Assembly (NCBI GenBank): GCA_023412655.1
Contig: JAEYNH010000195.1
Span: 1-49,084 of the forward strand
Length of the DNA: 49,084 nucleotides
Direction: 5' to 3'
Origin: Pseudomonadota bacterium
GTDB taxonomy: Bacteria > Pseudomonadota > Alphaproteobacteria > Caulobacterales > Caulobacteraceae
Shown: positions 24,754 to 34,320 of the stretch, piece after piece
Layout of the letters: every line of letters begins with the position of its first letter
How positions within the stretch are numbered: position 1 is the first letter of the stretch
Translations under genes and position numbers: made by a program
Notes under the pieces: generated by a model
Database searches by the model: none
The model's input: only the letters and a program-made list of their open reading frames with translations
What the model was told of the DNA's origin: nothing

Positions 24754-25165
24754 GGCGGGCGTCGACAGAGAACCGGCCCGGCCCGATCGTCGCCAGGATC
24801 AAGCCGAGCACCACCAGGGACCAGGCCGGATAGGCGCCCCTAGGGCCGGCGTGCTGATCGACCATGACGATGGCGATGATGAAGTTCAGTGCGCAGAGCA
24901 GCCCCGCCCACCGGGTGGCGAAGCCCGCGACGAACAACAACCCGCACCCCGCCTGCACGGCGACGCCGAGCGGCGCCGCGAGCTCAGGGGCGGGGAAGCC
25001 GTATTGCTTGAGGAAGGCGGCGAACTTCGCCATGTGCTCGGCGCTCGTGATGTTGTCGGCGACGCCCCAGATGAGAAAGGCTCCCACGCTGACCCGGCTG
25101 AGCAGGAGCGCTGCGTCCGCGCCGCGCGAGAGTTGCGGCAAGACGAGCCAGCTTGCGATGGTCAT
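24734..25165 (-). CDS. DoxX family membrane protein
   Basis: A 143-residue protein with four hydrophobic segments and the DoxX pattern: LLLSRVSVGAFLIWG, then ELAAPLGVAVQAGCGLLFVA and later FIIAIVM. Members associate with electron transfer or redox stress, but the role is not settled. A strong Shine-Dalgarno sequence (AGGAGGGGG) sits six bases before the ATG. It overlaps the kinase gene at its 3' end and is divergent from glnE, whose start lies 39 bp away. Confidence 0.88.
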   Translation of the reverse strand: MTIASWLVLPQLSRGADAALLLSRVSVGAFLIWGVADNITSAEHMAKFAAFLKQYGFPAPELAAPLGVAVQAGCGLLFVAGFATRWAGLLCALNFIIAIVMVDQHAGPRGAYPAWSLVVLGLILATIGPGRFSVDARLKPAGE

Positions 25166-25203
25166 ATATTCCCCCTCCTGATGTGACGGATGATGGACGC
25201 CGG

Positions 25204-28110
25204 ATGAGCGCGGGCAAAACCGAAAAGCTGGGCCGGCGGCTGAAGCCGTGCGGGCCGGTCGCCGACCCTAAAGCCGCCGAGCGCGCGCGGGAGATCATTG
25301 CCGACACCGTCTGGAGCCCCGACCTCCAAGCCGCCTGGCCGGCGCTCGCGCCTATGTTTGGCGCGGCGCCTTACCTCGCCGGGCTGGCGCGACGCGATCC
25401 GCAGCGGCTGGCGGCGCTGCTCGATGGCGACCCGGCCCTCAGGCTTGAGGATCTGCTGACGCGCACGGCCGCGGTCGCCGAACTGCTGCCCGAGGACGCG
25501 GCCCAGCCGTTGCGACTGCTGAAGCAGGAGTTGCATCTCCTGACCGCCCTCGCCGACTTGGGCGGCGTCTGGGACCTCGATCAAGTCACCGACGCCCTGA
25601 CCCGTTTCGCCGACGCGTCGGTCACGGCAGCCCTGTGGTCGGCCGCGCGCGGCGAGCTCGACGCCGGCCGGCTGACCAAGCTGGGGGAGGGCGCGCATGG
25701 GCCGGTCCCCGGCTGGTTCTGCATCGCCATGGGCAAGCAGGGCGCCTTCGAGCTCAACTATTCTAGCGACATCGACGTTTCGGTCTTCTTCGATCCGGAG
25801 CCGCTGGCGGCCGGACTTGCCGAGGATGTGGAGCCCCAGGCTTTCGCCGTGCGGCTCACGCACCGCGTTTCCGACCTCATGCAGGCCCGCACGGCGGACG
25901 GCTATGTCTTCCGCATGGACCTGCGGCTGCGGCCGGATCCGTCCTCCACGCCGCCCGCGGTCCCCGTACCGGCCGCTCTGGAGTACTACGAGAGCGTCGG
26001 CCAGAACTGGGAACGGGCAGCCTTCATCAAGGCCCGGCCCTGCGCGGGCGATGCGCCGGCGGCCAAGGCGTTCCTGCACGAACTCGTCCCTTACATCTGG
26101 CGCAAGAACCTCGACTTCGCCGCGATCGCCGACATCCACTCCATCAAACGCCAGATCCACGCGCACAAGGTGGACGAGCGGGTTTCGGCAAAGGGCGTGG
26201 ACCTGAAGCTGGGCCGTGGTGGAATTCGCGAGATCGAGTTCTACGTGCAGACCCAGCAACTGATCCTTGGCGGGCGGCATCCAGAGCTGCGCAACCCCTG
26301 CACCCTCGACGCCCTCGCCGCGCTGAAGGACGCCGGCCATGTGAGTCCCGAGGCGGAGCAACAGCTCTCGGAGTCGTACCGGCTGCTCCGCGCCGTGGAA
26401 CACCGGGTCCAGATGCTCGCTGACGAACAGACCCACCGTCTCCCTGAGAGCGATGCGGAGCGGCGGCGGGTCGCGGCCCTCTCGGGCTATGATCGCCTGC
26501 AGAGCTTCGATGCGGCCATCACTCGTGTGTTGAAGGGCGTCAACGCCCGCTATGGAGAGCTGTTCGCGGAGGAGGAGCCGCTGTCCTCCCGCTTTGGAAG
26601 CCTGGTGTTCACCGGCGTGGACGACGACCCCGAGACGCTGGCCACACTTCAGAGGATGGGCTTCTCCAACCCGTCCCGGGTCGCCCACACCATCCGGAGC
26701 TGGCATCACGGCAACATCCCCGCGACCCGGACCGAACGGGGGCGGGAGCTGTTCACCCGGCTGGCGCCGAAGCTGCTGGAAGCGGCGCAGGCCACGGGGG
26801 CGCCCGACCCTGCCTTCAACCGCTTCGCCGACTTCTTCGCGGGGCTCTCCACCGGCGTGCAGCTGCAGTCGCTGTTCCTGGCCCAGCCACGCCTTTTCGA
26901 GTTGATCGTGCAGGTCATGGCGTTTGCCCCGCGGCTCGCGGTCACGCTCGCCCGCCGACCGGCGGCCATCGACGCGATGCTGGATCCTGCCTTCTTCGAG
27001 CCCATCGACGTGGCGGAGGATGAGGCCGTGATGGCCGGGGCGGTCCGCGCCTCCGGCGGCTTTGAAGCCGCCATGGACGTGGTCCGCCGCATCCACCGTG
27101 AACAAGCTTTCCGCGTGGGCGTGCAGGTCATGAGCGGGACGGCCAGCGCCGAGGTGGCTGGCGAGGCTTTCGCGGATCTGGCGGACGTCTGCATCCGCGC
27201 CCTGGCGCCCGCCTCCTTGGCCGAGGCCGAGCGGCTGGGCGGCGCCTTCGAAGGCCAGGTCGCGGTGGTGGCGCTGGGCAAGTGCGGCTCGCGGGAGATG
27301 AGCGCCAGTTCGGACCTCGACTTGATGACGCTCTATCGGGCAGCCGATCCGGCGGGGATGAGCGCCGTGAAGAGCTGGGACGCTTCGACATTCTATGGCC
27401 GGTTCACCCAGCGACTGATCGCAGCGTTGTCGTCGCCTACCGCCGAAGGGGCTCTGTACGAGGTGGACATGCAGCTGCGGCCCTCGGGAACCAAGGGGCC
27501 GGTGGCGGTGTCGATGGCGGCGTTCGAGCCTTACTACCAGGGGGAGGCCGAAACCTGGGAACTACTGGCCCTGACCCGCGCACGCGTGGTTTGGGCGACG
27601 TCTGACGCTTTCCGCGCCGAGGCCGAGAAGGCGATCGAGGCCGCGCTCAGGCGGCGCCGTGATCGGGCGACGACCGCCAGGGACGTGCGCGAGATGCGGG
27701 CCTTGCTGGAGCGGGAGAGGCCCCCGAAGGGCGAGTGGGACCTGAAGCTCTCGCCCGGAGGCCTGGTGGACATCGAGTTCGCCGCCCAGTTCCTGCAACT
27801 GGCCTATGCGGCCGAGGGCGGGCCGCTGTCGCCAAACACCGCCGGCGCCCTGGCCGCGTTCCGCGATGCTGGGCTGGCGGATGCTCAACCGCTGGAGGCG
27901 CTGCTGGCGGCCTGGCGCCTACAGCAGGACCTCACCCAACTTCTGAAGGTGGCGCTGGACGACAATGCGGACCCGGCAGAGGAGCCGAAGGCCTACCGCG
28001 CCCTACTGGCCAGAGCCGGCGGCGTGCGCGAGTTCCGCAGCCTGAGGAAGAAGCTGGCGGAGGCCCAGGCCAAGGCCCGGAAGGCCTATGCTGCGATCGT
28101 CGCCGGCTGA
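25204..28110 (+). CDS. glnE: Bifunctional glutamine synthetase adenylyltransferase/deadenylase
   Basis: Adds AMP to, or removes it from, glutamine synthetase in response to PII and glutamine. The 968-residue protein has two nucleotidyltransferase halves. The N-terminal adenylyl-removing domain has GKQGAFELNYSSDID (from residue 177). The C-terminal adenylyltransferase domain has GKCGSREMSASSDLD (from residue 692). Each half is followed by a helical domain, including LGRGGIREIEFYVQ and LSPGGLVDIEFAAQ. ATG 25204 is preferred; an in-frame ATG at 25153 would overlap the DoxX start region. It converges on a PleC-like kinase through a shared hairpin. Confidence 0.96.
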   Translation: MSAGKTEKLGRRLKPCGPVADPKAAERAREIIADTVWSPDLQAAWPALAPMFGAAPYLAGLARRDPQRLAALLDGDPALRLEDLLTRTAAVAELLPEDAAQPLRLLKQELHLLTALADLGGVWDLDQVTDALTRFADASVTAALWSAARGELDAGRLTKLGEGAHGPVPGWFCIAMGKQGAFELNYSSDIDVSVFFDPEPLAAGLAEDVEPQAFAVRLTHRVSDLMQARTADGYVFRMDLRLRPDPSSTPPAVPVPAALEYYESVGQNWERAAFIKARPCAGDAPAAKAFLHELVPYIWRKNLDFAAIADIHSIKRQIHAHKVDERVSAKGVDLKLGRGGIREIEFYVQTQQLILGGRHPELRNPCTLDALAALKDAGHVSPEAEQQLSESYRLLRAVEHRVQMLADEQTHRLPESDAERRRVAALSGYDRLQSFDAAITRVLKGVNARYGELFAEEEPLSSRFGSLVFTGVDDDPETLATLQRMGFSNPSRVAHTIRSWHHGNIPATRTERGRELFTRLAPKLLEAAQATGAPDPAFNRFADFFAGLSTGVQLQSLFLAQPRLFELIVQVMAFAPRLAVTLARRPAAIDAMLDPAFFEPIDVAEDEAVMAGAVRASGGFEAAMDVVRRIHREQAFRVGVQVMSGTASAEVAGEAFADLADVCIRALAPASLAEAERLGGAFEGQVAVVALGKCGSREMSASSDLDLMTLYRAADPAGMSAVKSWDASTFYGRFTQRLIAALSSPTAEGALYEVDMQLRPSGTKGPVAVSMAAFEPYYQGEAETWELLALTRARVVWATSDAFRAEAEKAIEAALRRRRDRATTARDVREMRALLERERPPKGEWDLKLSPGGLVDIEFAAQFLQLAYAAEGGPLSPNTAGALAAFRDAGLADAQPLEALLAAWRLQQDLTQLLKVALDDNADPAEEPKAYRALLARAGGVREFRSLRKKLAEAQAKARKAYAAIVAG

Positions 28111-28114
28111 TCGC

Positions 28115-28140
28115 AGTCAGGCGGCGCGAGCCGCCTGACT
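28115..28140. terminator. Shared hairpin between glnE and the PleC-like kinase gene
   Basis: A perfect 11-bp stem with a GCGA tetraloop starts four bases after the glnE stop codon and includes the stop codon of the convergent kinase gene (28117-28119). Its symmetry suits 3' ends on both strands. There is no T-run, so Rho-independent strength is uncertain. Confidence 0.5.
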
Positions 28141-29973
28141 CTGGCGGACGGGGATCGAGAAGCTGGCCGTGGCGCCTTCGCCAATCCCGCCGCTCTTCAG
28201 GTCCAGCAGGCCGCCGTGCATCTCGACGAACGCCTTGGTAAGGGCCAGGCCCAGGCCGGTGCCTTGCTGGGTCTTGGCGTGCTGCGTCTCAACCTGTTCG
28301 AACGGACGGGCGAGACGCTCCAGGTCCTCGGCGGAGATGCCGATGCCGGTATCTATGACGCTGATGCGCACCCGTTCGCCGAGGGGATCGTCGCGCCGCT
28401 CGGCCCGCACGGTGACCCGGCCGCCCCGGGGTGTGAACTTGATGGCGTTGGACAGCAGGTTCAGCAGCACCTGCTTTACGGCACGGTAATCGGCCTCCAC
28501 GTCCGGGAGTTCTACGAAGTCCAACACCAGGGTCAGCCCCGCGCTCTCGGCCCGGTTACGGACCAGCCGCAGGGCGTCCTCGGCGACTTCCTCCAGAGAG
28601 CAGGGCTCGAACCGCAGGTTCATCTTGCCGGCTTCGATCTTGGACATGTCGAGGATGTCGTTGATCAGGGCGAGCAGATGCTGGCCTGAGCTCAGGATGT
28701 CGCGGGCGTAGTCCCGATAGCGGGCGTCACCAAGAGGGCCGTACATCTCGCCGACCATGATCTCGGAGAAGCCGTTGATCGCGTTGAGCGGCGTGCGCAG
28801 TTCGTGGCTCATATTCGCCAGGAATTCGGACTTGGCCTGGCTTGCCCCCTCCGCGCGGATCTTCTCGGCCTCGTACTTGCGGGCGAGTTCAGACAGCTGC
28901 TCCTGGCTCCTCTCCAAGGTTCCGACCACCCGGCGCAGCTCCTCCTCTTTGAGCCGCCGGGCTTCCTCCTGCGCCTTGAGGACGGTGATGTCGGCCGCCG
29001 TGACCACCAGGCCGCCTTCGGCCGTGGGGCGCTCCGAGATCTGGACCCAACGTCCATCCGAGAGCTCGGCCTCGCGGACGCCCCGCCGGCCCCCCGGCGC
29101 GGGGTATTCCTGACGGATCGCGAGCCTGGCGGCGCGCTCCACCTGTTCGCGGTTCACGCCCGTGGAAAGGAGGATCGGCTCGAGCCGGAAGTAGTCCCGA
29201 TAGTTGTGATTGCACATCAGCAGGCGCCCGTGCCGATCCCAGAGCACGAAGGCCTCCGACACGCTTTCGATGGCGTCACGCAAGCGGCCTTCCGCCTGCT
29301 GCGCCCTCGCCTGGGCCAGGCGCTCTTCCGTGACGTCCAGGGCGACGCCGATGATGCGGGCGTAACCGCCCTCCGGCGCCTCGCCAAAACCGCGGCCACG
29401 AGCATCGATCCAGACAGGGCGCCCGCCGGCCAGGCTGGGGACGCGGAAGCTGACGTCGAAGTCGCCGTAGATGGCGGCATTGGCCAAGGCGTCGCGCAGC
29501 CCGTCGCGGTGGCCGGGCGAAACCCTGTCCAGCACCGCCTGTCCGTCCACCACGCCGCCACGCCAGCCGAAGAGAGCGGCGGTGACCTCGGACATGAAGA
29601 TGCGGTCGGTCGCTAGGTCCCATTCCCAAATGCCGCAGCGGGCGGCTTCCACGGCCATGCGGAAGCGCTGCTCGGAGTCGGTGAAGGCGGCGTGCGTACG
29701 CTCGACGCGGCGGCTCTCCAACAACAGCAGGATTCCGAGGGCGAATGCCACCGCGAGGGGCACCGCAAGCCACAGGAGCTGCTCCATTGCCCCAGGGGCG
29801 TCCAGGGTGAAACGGACAATGGCGGCGAGTGCGTATATCGCCAGCAGCAGAAGCGCCGACAATACGCCGAGCCGTGCGAACCGCGCGGCCGGCGCGCGTG
29901 CGGGCGCGAGCGGGGCTGGCCGCCCTTCTGCTCGCTTCCGCCGCCTGCTGGACAAGGCCCGCAGCTCCATCAA
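28117..29973 (-). CDS. PAS-domain histidine kinase of the PleC/DivJ type
   Basis: A 618-residue kinase with two adjacent TM segments (about 35-54 and 65-86), a PAS domain (about 100-215), a second PAS-like domain (about 230-330, AFVLWDRHGRLLMCN) and a coiled linker. H390 lies in NMSHELRTPLNAINGFSEIM, followed by YGPLGDARYRDYARDI and LINDILDMSKIEAGKM, the pattern of PleC, DivJ and PdhS that act on DivK and PleD. The N-box is NLLSNAIKFTP. Caulobacter PleC is longer (842 residues) and has a large periplasmic domain, absent here: only about ten residues lie between the TMs. No coding room remains upstream, since pepN ends 80 bp away. Confidence 0.9.
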   Translation of the reverse strand: MMELRALSSRRRKRAEGRPAPLAPARAPAARFARLGVLSALLLLAIYALAAIVRFTLDAPGAMEQLLWLAVPLAVAFALGILLLLESRRVERTHAAFTDSEQRFRMAVEAARCGIWEWDLATDRIFMSEVTAALFGWRGGVVDGQAVLDRVSPGHRDGLRDALANAAIYGDFDVSFRVPSLAGGRPVWIDARGRGFGEAPEGGYARIIGVALDVTEERLAQARAQQAEGRLRDAIESVSEAFVLWDRHGRLLMCNHNYRDYFRLEPILLSTGVNREQVERAARLAIRQEYPAPGGRRGVREAELSDGRWVQISERPTAEGGLVVTAADITVLKAQEEARRLKEEELRRVVGTLERSQEQLSELARKYEAEKIRAEGASQAKSEFLANMSHELRTPLNAINGFSEIMVGEMYGPLGDARYRDYARDILSSGQHLLALINDILDMSKIEAGKMNLRFEPCSLEEVAEDALRLVRNRAESAGLTLVLDFVELPDVEADYRAVKQVLLNLLSNAIKFTPRGGRVTVRAERRDDPLGERVRISVIDTGIGISAEDLERLARPFEQVETQHAKTQQGTGLGLALTKAFVEMHGGLLDLKSGGIGEGATASFSIPVRQSQAARAA

Positions 29974-30053
29974 ATCGCCGGTGAGGCCCGGCGCAAATCA
30001 GGAGTCTAAGCGAAGTCGAGTCCTGGCGTAACCGTGGCGCGGCGCCCCGTGCA

Positions 30054-32681
30054 TCAGTCGGCGAGCGCCCGGCTCGCGAGCTCGTAGACGTTTTTCGACA
30101 GGCCTTCGGCGCTGGCGATCCTCTCAAGTTGACCCCGCATCAGCGCGCCCAGTTCGGGCGTGAAGCGCCGCCAGCCTCCCAGTGGATCAACGAGACGGGC
30201 AGCGGTCATCGGGTTGAAGCTGTCGACGGCAAGAATCTGGTCGGCCAGGAACCGGTAACCGGCGCCGGTGGGATCGTGGAACCGGGCGGGATTGAAGTTC
30301 GCGAAGGTCGAGATCAAGGCGCGGAGCCTGTTTGGGTTCTTGGCGTCGAAAGAGGGGTGGGTCGTCAGGCCGAGAACGCGGCCCAACGCGCCTCCGGAGG
30401 GATCGCGGGCCTGGGCGGCGAACCACTTGTCGATGACCAGCGGCTCCGACTTCCAACGCTCGTAGAAGTGGGTCAGCGCCTCCTCGAGCGGCTCGCCGCC
30501 GATCTGCACGAGCGCGGCGAGCCCGCCCATGGTATCGGTCATGTTGCCGGCTGCGTAGTAATGGCCAAGAGCCAGGTCGGCGATATCGCTGCGGGGGTTG
30601 GCGGCGAGGAGCTCCAGCGCTGCATTGCGCAGAGCCCGACGGCCGGCGCCCGCGGCGTCGGGAGAGAATTCCCCGAGGTCCTGCAGGCCGGTATGCAGCC
30701 GCTTTAGCTCGGCCTCCAGGTGGACGGCGAGGCGTTCGCGCAGGGCCTCGCGGGCAGCGTGTATGGCGGCCGGATCGGCCGGGCTCATGCGCAACGCAAG
30801 GTCAGTCTCGGCGGGCAGCACCAGAAGCAGGGCCTTGAAAGCCGCGTCCGAGGCTTGGTCGCTGAGGGCGCGGCCCACGGCCTCGGCGTAGCGTTCCTCG
30901 TTCACCTCGTCGGGCTGTCCCCTCGCACGGCCAAGCATCAGACCGGCGGCAAGGTCCTGGCCCGCCTCCCAGCGGTTGAAGAGGTCCGGATCGGCGGCGA
31001 GCTGGACGTAGCGGTCCTTGGGTGGGGCGTCAGTCTTCAGCACCACGGGCGCCGAGAAGCCGCGCAGGGCGGAGACCACCGGGATGCGGTCGACACCGGT
31101 CAGGGTGACGCTGACCTTCGGTCGGTCCAGGACGATCACGGTCTCATCCACAGCCTTGCCGTCACGTTTGAACGCCTGTGCCCGACCGTCGAGGTCCATG
31201 AGGCCGACGGTAACGGGGATGGGGAGGGCCGCCTTGGTGGGCTGACCCGGCGTGGGCGGTGTCTCCTGGGAGAGTTCGAGGGTGAGGGCGCGGGTGGCCC
31301 CGTCGTAGCGGCTCTCGACCGCCACCCGCGGGGTGCCCGCCTGTTCGTACCAACGGAAGAAGCCCGAGAGATCCTGGCCCGAGGCTTCCTCGAAACAGCG
31401 GATGAATTCCTCGACCGTGGTGGCGTGGCCGTCCCAGCGCTGGAAATAGAGGTCCATCCCCCGGCGGAAGGCGTCGGCGCCGATCAGGATCTTGAGCATC
31501 CGGATGACCTCGGAGCCCTTCTCGTAGATTGTCGCGGTGTAGAAGTTGTCGATCTTCAGATAGCTCGACGGCCGCACGGGGTGCGCGAGCGGCCCCTGAT
31601 CTTCCGGAAACTGACGCGCGCGCAGCGCCTTCACGTCCTTGATCCGCTGAACGGCATGGCCGCGCATGTCGGCCGAAAAGCTCTGGTCTCGAAAGACGGT
31701 CAGGCCCTCTTTCAGGCACAGCTGGAACCAGTCGCGGCAGGTGATCCGATCGCCCGTCCAATTGTGGAAATACTCGTGCGCCACGACGCTCTCGATGCGC
31801 TCGTAATCGAGGTCGGTGGCGGTGGCTGGATCGGCGAGCAACAGGGAGCTGTTGAATATGTTCAGCCCCTTGTTCTCCATCGCTCCGAAATTGAAGTCGC
31901 GCACAGCGACGATCATGAAGAGGTCGAGGTCGTACTCGCGGCCAAAGGCCTGCTCGTCCCACTTCATCGACCGCTTGAGGGCGTCCATGGCGTAGGCGGC
32001 TCGCGACGCCATGCCGGGATCGACATAGATGCGCAAGGCTACGGTCCGGCCGCTCATGGTGACCAGGCTGTCCTCAAGCACGTCGAGTTCGCCCGCGACC
32101 AGGGCAAAGAGGTAACTGGGCTTGGGGAAGGGATCGTTCCAGACCGCAAAGTGACGACCGCCCGGCAGTTCCCCCTGCTCCACGAGATTGCCGTTGGAAA
32201 GCAGATGGGCGAAGGCCTTGTCGGCCTCGATGCGGACCGTGAAGCGGGAGAGGACGTCGGGGCGATCCGGCCAGAATGTGATCATGCGGAAGCCTTCCGC
32301 CTCGCACTGGGTGCAGAAGCGGCCGCCCGACATGTAGAGGCCCGAGAGCGCCTTGTTGTTCTCGGGGTCGATCTCGACCTCGGTCTCCAGCGTGAAAGCC
32401 TCGGGCGTGTCGGGTATGGTCAGCCACTCGGCGTCGATCTGATGCTCGCTATCGGCCAGAACGCGGCCGTCGATGGCCACTGAGACGGGCTTCAACCGTT
32501 CGCCATTGAACCGCAGCGGTTCGGCATGGTCGCCGTTGCGCCGCACCTGGAGCCTGGCCTTCACGCGGGTGGCGTTCGGCTTCAGGTCGAAGGCCAAGTA
32601 GACTTCGTCCACCAGGAAGGCGGGAGGCTGGTAGTCGGACAGGCGGATCGGCTGAGGGGTCTCGGTGCGCATGGAAACCAT
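30054..32681 (-). CDS. pepN: Aminopeptidase N (M1 zinc metallopeptidase)
   Basis: Removes N-terminal residues from peptides in the cytoplasm. The 875-residue protein has the exopeptidase motif GAMEN (266-270) and the zinc motif HEYFHNW (HExxH, 302-306), with the third ligand in LKEGLTVFRDQ. Beta-sandwich and long helical C-terminal domains follow; length and domain order fit the E. coli PepN class (870). Starts at 32681 or ATG 32672 are both possible. No signal peptide is seen. It is on the same strand as the kinase at 28117-29973 and may lie upstream in one transcript. Confidence 0.97.
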   Translation of the reverse strand: MVSMRTETPQPIRLSDYQPPAFLVDEVYLAFDLKPNATRVKARLQVRRNGDHAEPLRFNGERLKPVSVAIDGRVLADSEHQIDAEWLTIPDTPEAFTLETEVEIDPENNKALSGLYMSGGRFCTQCEAEGFRMITFWPDRPDVLSRFTVRIEADKAFAHLLSNGNLVEQGELPGGRHFAVWNDPFPKPSYLFALVAGELDVLEDSLVTMSGRTVALRIYVDPGMASRAAYAMDALKRSMKWDEQAFGREYDLDLFMIVAVRDFNFGAMENKGLNIFNSSLLLADPATATDLDYERIESVVAHEYFHNWTGDRITCRDWFQLCLKEGLTVFRDQSFSADMRGHAVQRIKDVKALRARQFPEDQGPLAHPVRPSSYLKIDNFYTATIYEKGSEVIRMLKILIGADAFRRGMDLYFQRWDGHATTVEEFIRCFEEASGQDLSGFFRWYEQAGTPRVAVESRYDGATRALTLELSQETPPTPGQPTKAALPIPVTVGLMDLDGRAQAFKRDGKAVDETVIVLDRPKVSVTLTGVDRIPVVSALRGFSAPVVLKTDAPPKDRYVQLAADPDLFNRWEAGQDLAAGLMLGRARGQPDEVNEERYAEAVGRALSDQASDAAFKALLLVLPAETDLALRMSPADPAAIHAAREALRERLAVHLEAELKRLHTGLQDLGEFSPDAAGAGRRALRNAALELLAANPRSDIADLALGHYYAAGNMTDTMGGLAALVQIGGEPLEEALTHFYERWKSEPLVIDKWFAAQARDPSGGALGRVLGLTTHPSFDAKNPNRLRALISTFANFNPARFHDPTGAGYRFLADQILAVDSFNPMTAARLVDPLGGWRRFTPELGALMRGQLERIASAEGLSKNVYELASRALAD

Positions 32682-32862
32682 CTAGGCGTTCGGGTGTGGC
32701 GGCGCAAAGGCGGTCGCCGTCGCAAGGGCGCCGCTCCCGAGGCGGTTGGGCCCGCAGCACTCGCTTCAGGCTCCGTCCGATTGTTTTTTCCGCGTCGGGT
32801 CAGGAAGGCGACAGACGCCCTGCACCAGCCGGAGCAAAAGGCCGCGGGCATCTGGGGGCGTT

Positions 32863-33063
32863 GTGGCCACATACCGAATCTACCGTCTGGACCGTGGCGG
32901 CCGGCTCGTCCTGGGCGAGACCTTCAACACGTCCGGGGATGAAGCGGCCATAGCACTGGCCCGGGAACTTCAACGCGATGGCGTGGCTTCCGAGCTATGG
33001 TGCGGCGGTCGCATCGTCGGCCGTTTCTCGCGGCTGGGCGAATTCACCCGAGGGGCCGGCTGA
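32863..33063 (+). CDS. Small conserved-looking protein of unknown function
   Basis: Sixty-six residues from GTG 32863 (VATYRIYRLDRGGRLVLGET at the N-terminus), with alternating beta-strand and helix character and one Cys (ELWCGGRIVGRF). The region further upstream in this frame reads as non-coding, so the short form is preferred. It resembles small YRIYxLDxxGRI proteins that I associate with alphaproteobacteria, but I cannot name a family. The 181 bp on its left, up to the pepN start, hold no other gene. Confidence 0.6.
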   Translation: MATYRIYRLDRGGRLVLGETFNTSGDEAAIALARELQRDGVASELWCGGRIVGRFSRLGEFTRGAG

Positions 33064-33190
33064 TAGGCTCAGACGCCAGCAGGTTCGTGCGGGCGGATGA
33101 CGCGAGGTCATACTTTTCAGGGCCTTCGGCGCGCGTATGCTCGCCTCCAGAGAGGAAGCGAGCCGGCGCGGCCGGCGCGATGGGGCCCAG

Positions 33191-34306
33191 ATGAATTTCG
33201 ATTTTTCCGACGACCAGAAGTTCCTGAAGTCCGAGGCGCGCAAGTTCCTCGACGCCAACTGCTCCACCAGCCGGGTCCGCAAGGTGCTGGACGATGAAGC
33301 CAAGGCCTACGACGAGGCGCTGTGGAAACAGGTCGCCGAGCAAGGGTGGCTGGGGGCGGCCATTCCCGAAGCCTATGGCGGCCTTGGCCTTGGCCATGTG
33401 GAATTGTGCGCTATCGCCGAGGAACTGGGCCGGGCCGTGGCCCCGATACCCTTCGCCTCGACCGTCTACTTCCTGGCCGAGGTGGTGATGCTGGCGGGCT
33501 CAGAAGCCCAGAAGCAGGCGCTGCTGCCAAGGATCGCCGGCGGCGAGGTGATCGGCGCCCTGGCGACGTCGGAAGGGCCGGGGCCTGTCACTGCAGCGAG
33601 CGTCCAGGCCACCGTATCCGGCGGCAAGCTCACGGGAACGAAGATCCCGGTGACGGACGGGGACATCGCCACCCATGTGGTCGTCCTGGCCAAGGAGGGC
33701 GGTAAGCTCGGCCTGTTCCTCGTGGACATGTCGGCCGGCGGCGTGACGAGCCAGACATTGGAGACTCTGGATCCGACCCGCGATGCGGCGAAGCTAAGCT
33801 TCGACGGCGCGGCGGCGGAGCGGTTGGGCGAAGCCGGCGAGGGCCTGGCGCTGCTCGAGCAGGTGCTGGACCGCGCCGCGGTGCTGATCGCCTTCGAGCA
33901 GTGCGGCGGCGCCGACCGCTGCCTCGAGATGGCCAAGGCCTACGCCCTGGAACGCTACGCCTTCGGGCGGACGATCGCCAGCTATCAAGCCATCAAGCAC
34001 AAGCTGGCCGACATGTACGTGAAGAACGAACTCGCTCGGTCCAACGCCTATTACGGGGCGTGGGCGCTGAACACGAACGCGCCGGAGCTGCCGGTGGCGG
34101 CAAGCGCCGCGCGCATCGCCGCTTCCGAGGCCTATTGGTTCGGCTCGAAGGAGAACATCCAGACCCATGGCGGCATCGGCTTCACCTGGGAAGTTGACGC
34201 CCACCTGTTCTACCGACGCTCGCGCCAGCTCTCCCTCGTCGCGGGCGCCCCGAGGGTCTGGAAGGAACGGCTGGTCAGCCAGCTCGAACGGCGCAACGCG
34301 GCCTAA
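33191..34306 (+). CDS. Acyl-CoA dehydrogenase family subunit, probably non-catalytic
   Basis: A 371-residue FAD-fold acyl-CoA dehydrogenase. N-terminal FDFSDDQKFLKSEARKFLD, the flavin-region QTHGGIGFTWEVDAHLFYRR and SYQAIKHKLADMYV are typical. Both usual positions of the catalytic glutamate appear changed: the MCAD E376 site reads VAGAP, and the long-chain-type site in helix G reads LDRAA. With the partner 14 bp downstream it may form an alpha2-beta2 enzyme, as reported for mycobacterial steroid FadE pairs. The upstream frame is open, but ATG 33191 gives the family start. Confidence 0.9.
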   Translation: MNFDFSDDQKFLKSEARKFLDANCSTSRVRKVLDDEAKAYDEALWKQVAEQGWLGAAIPEAYGGLGLGHVELCAIAEELGRAVAPIPFASTVYFLAEVVMLAGSEAQKQALLPRIAGGEVIGALATSEGPGPVTAASVQATVSGGKLTGTKIPVTDGDIATHVVVLAKEGGKLGLFLVDMSAGGVTSQTLETLDPTRDAAKLSFDGAAAERLGEAGEGLALLEQVLDRAAVLIAFEQCGGADRCLEMAKAYALERYAFGRTIASYQAIKHKLADMYVKNELARSNAYYGAWALNTNAPELPVAASAARIAASEAYWFGSKENIQTHGGIGFTWEVDAHLFYRRSRQLSLVAGAPRVWKERLVSQLERRNAA

Positions 34307-34320
34307 GGGAAAATGCGACG

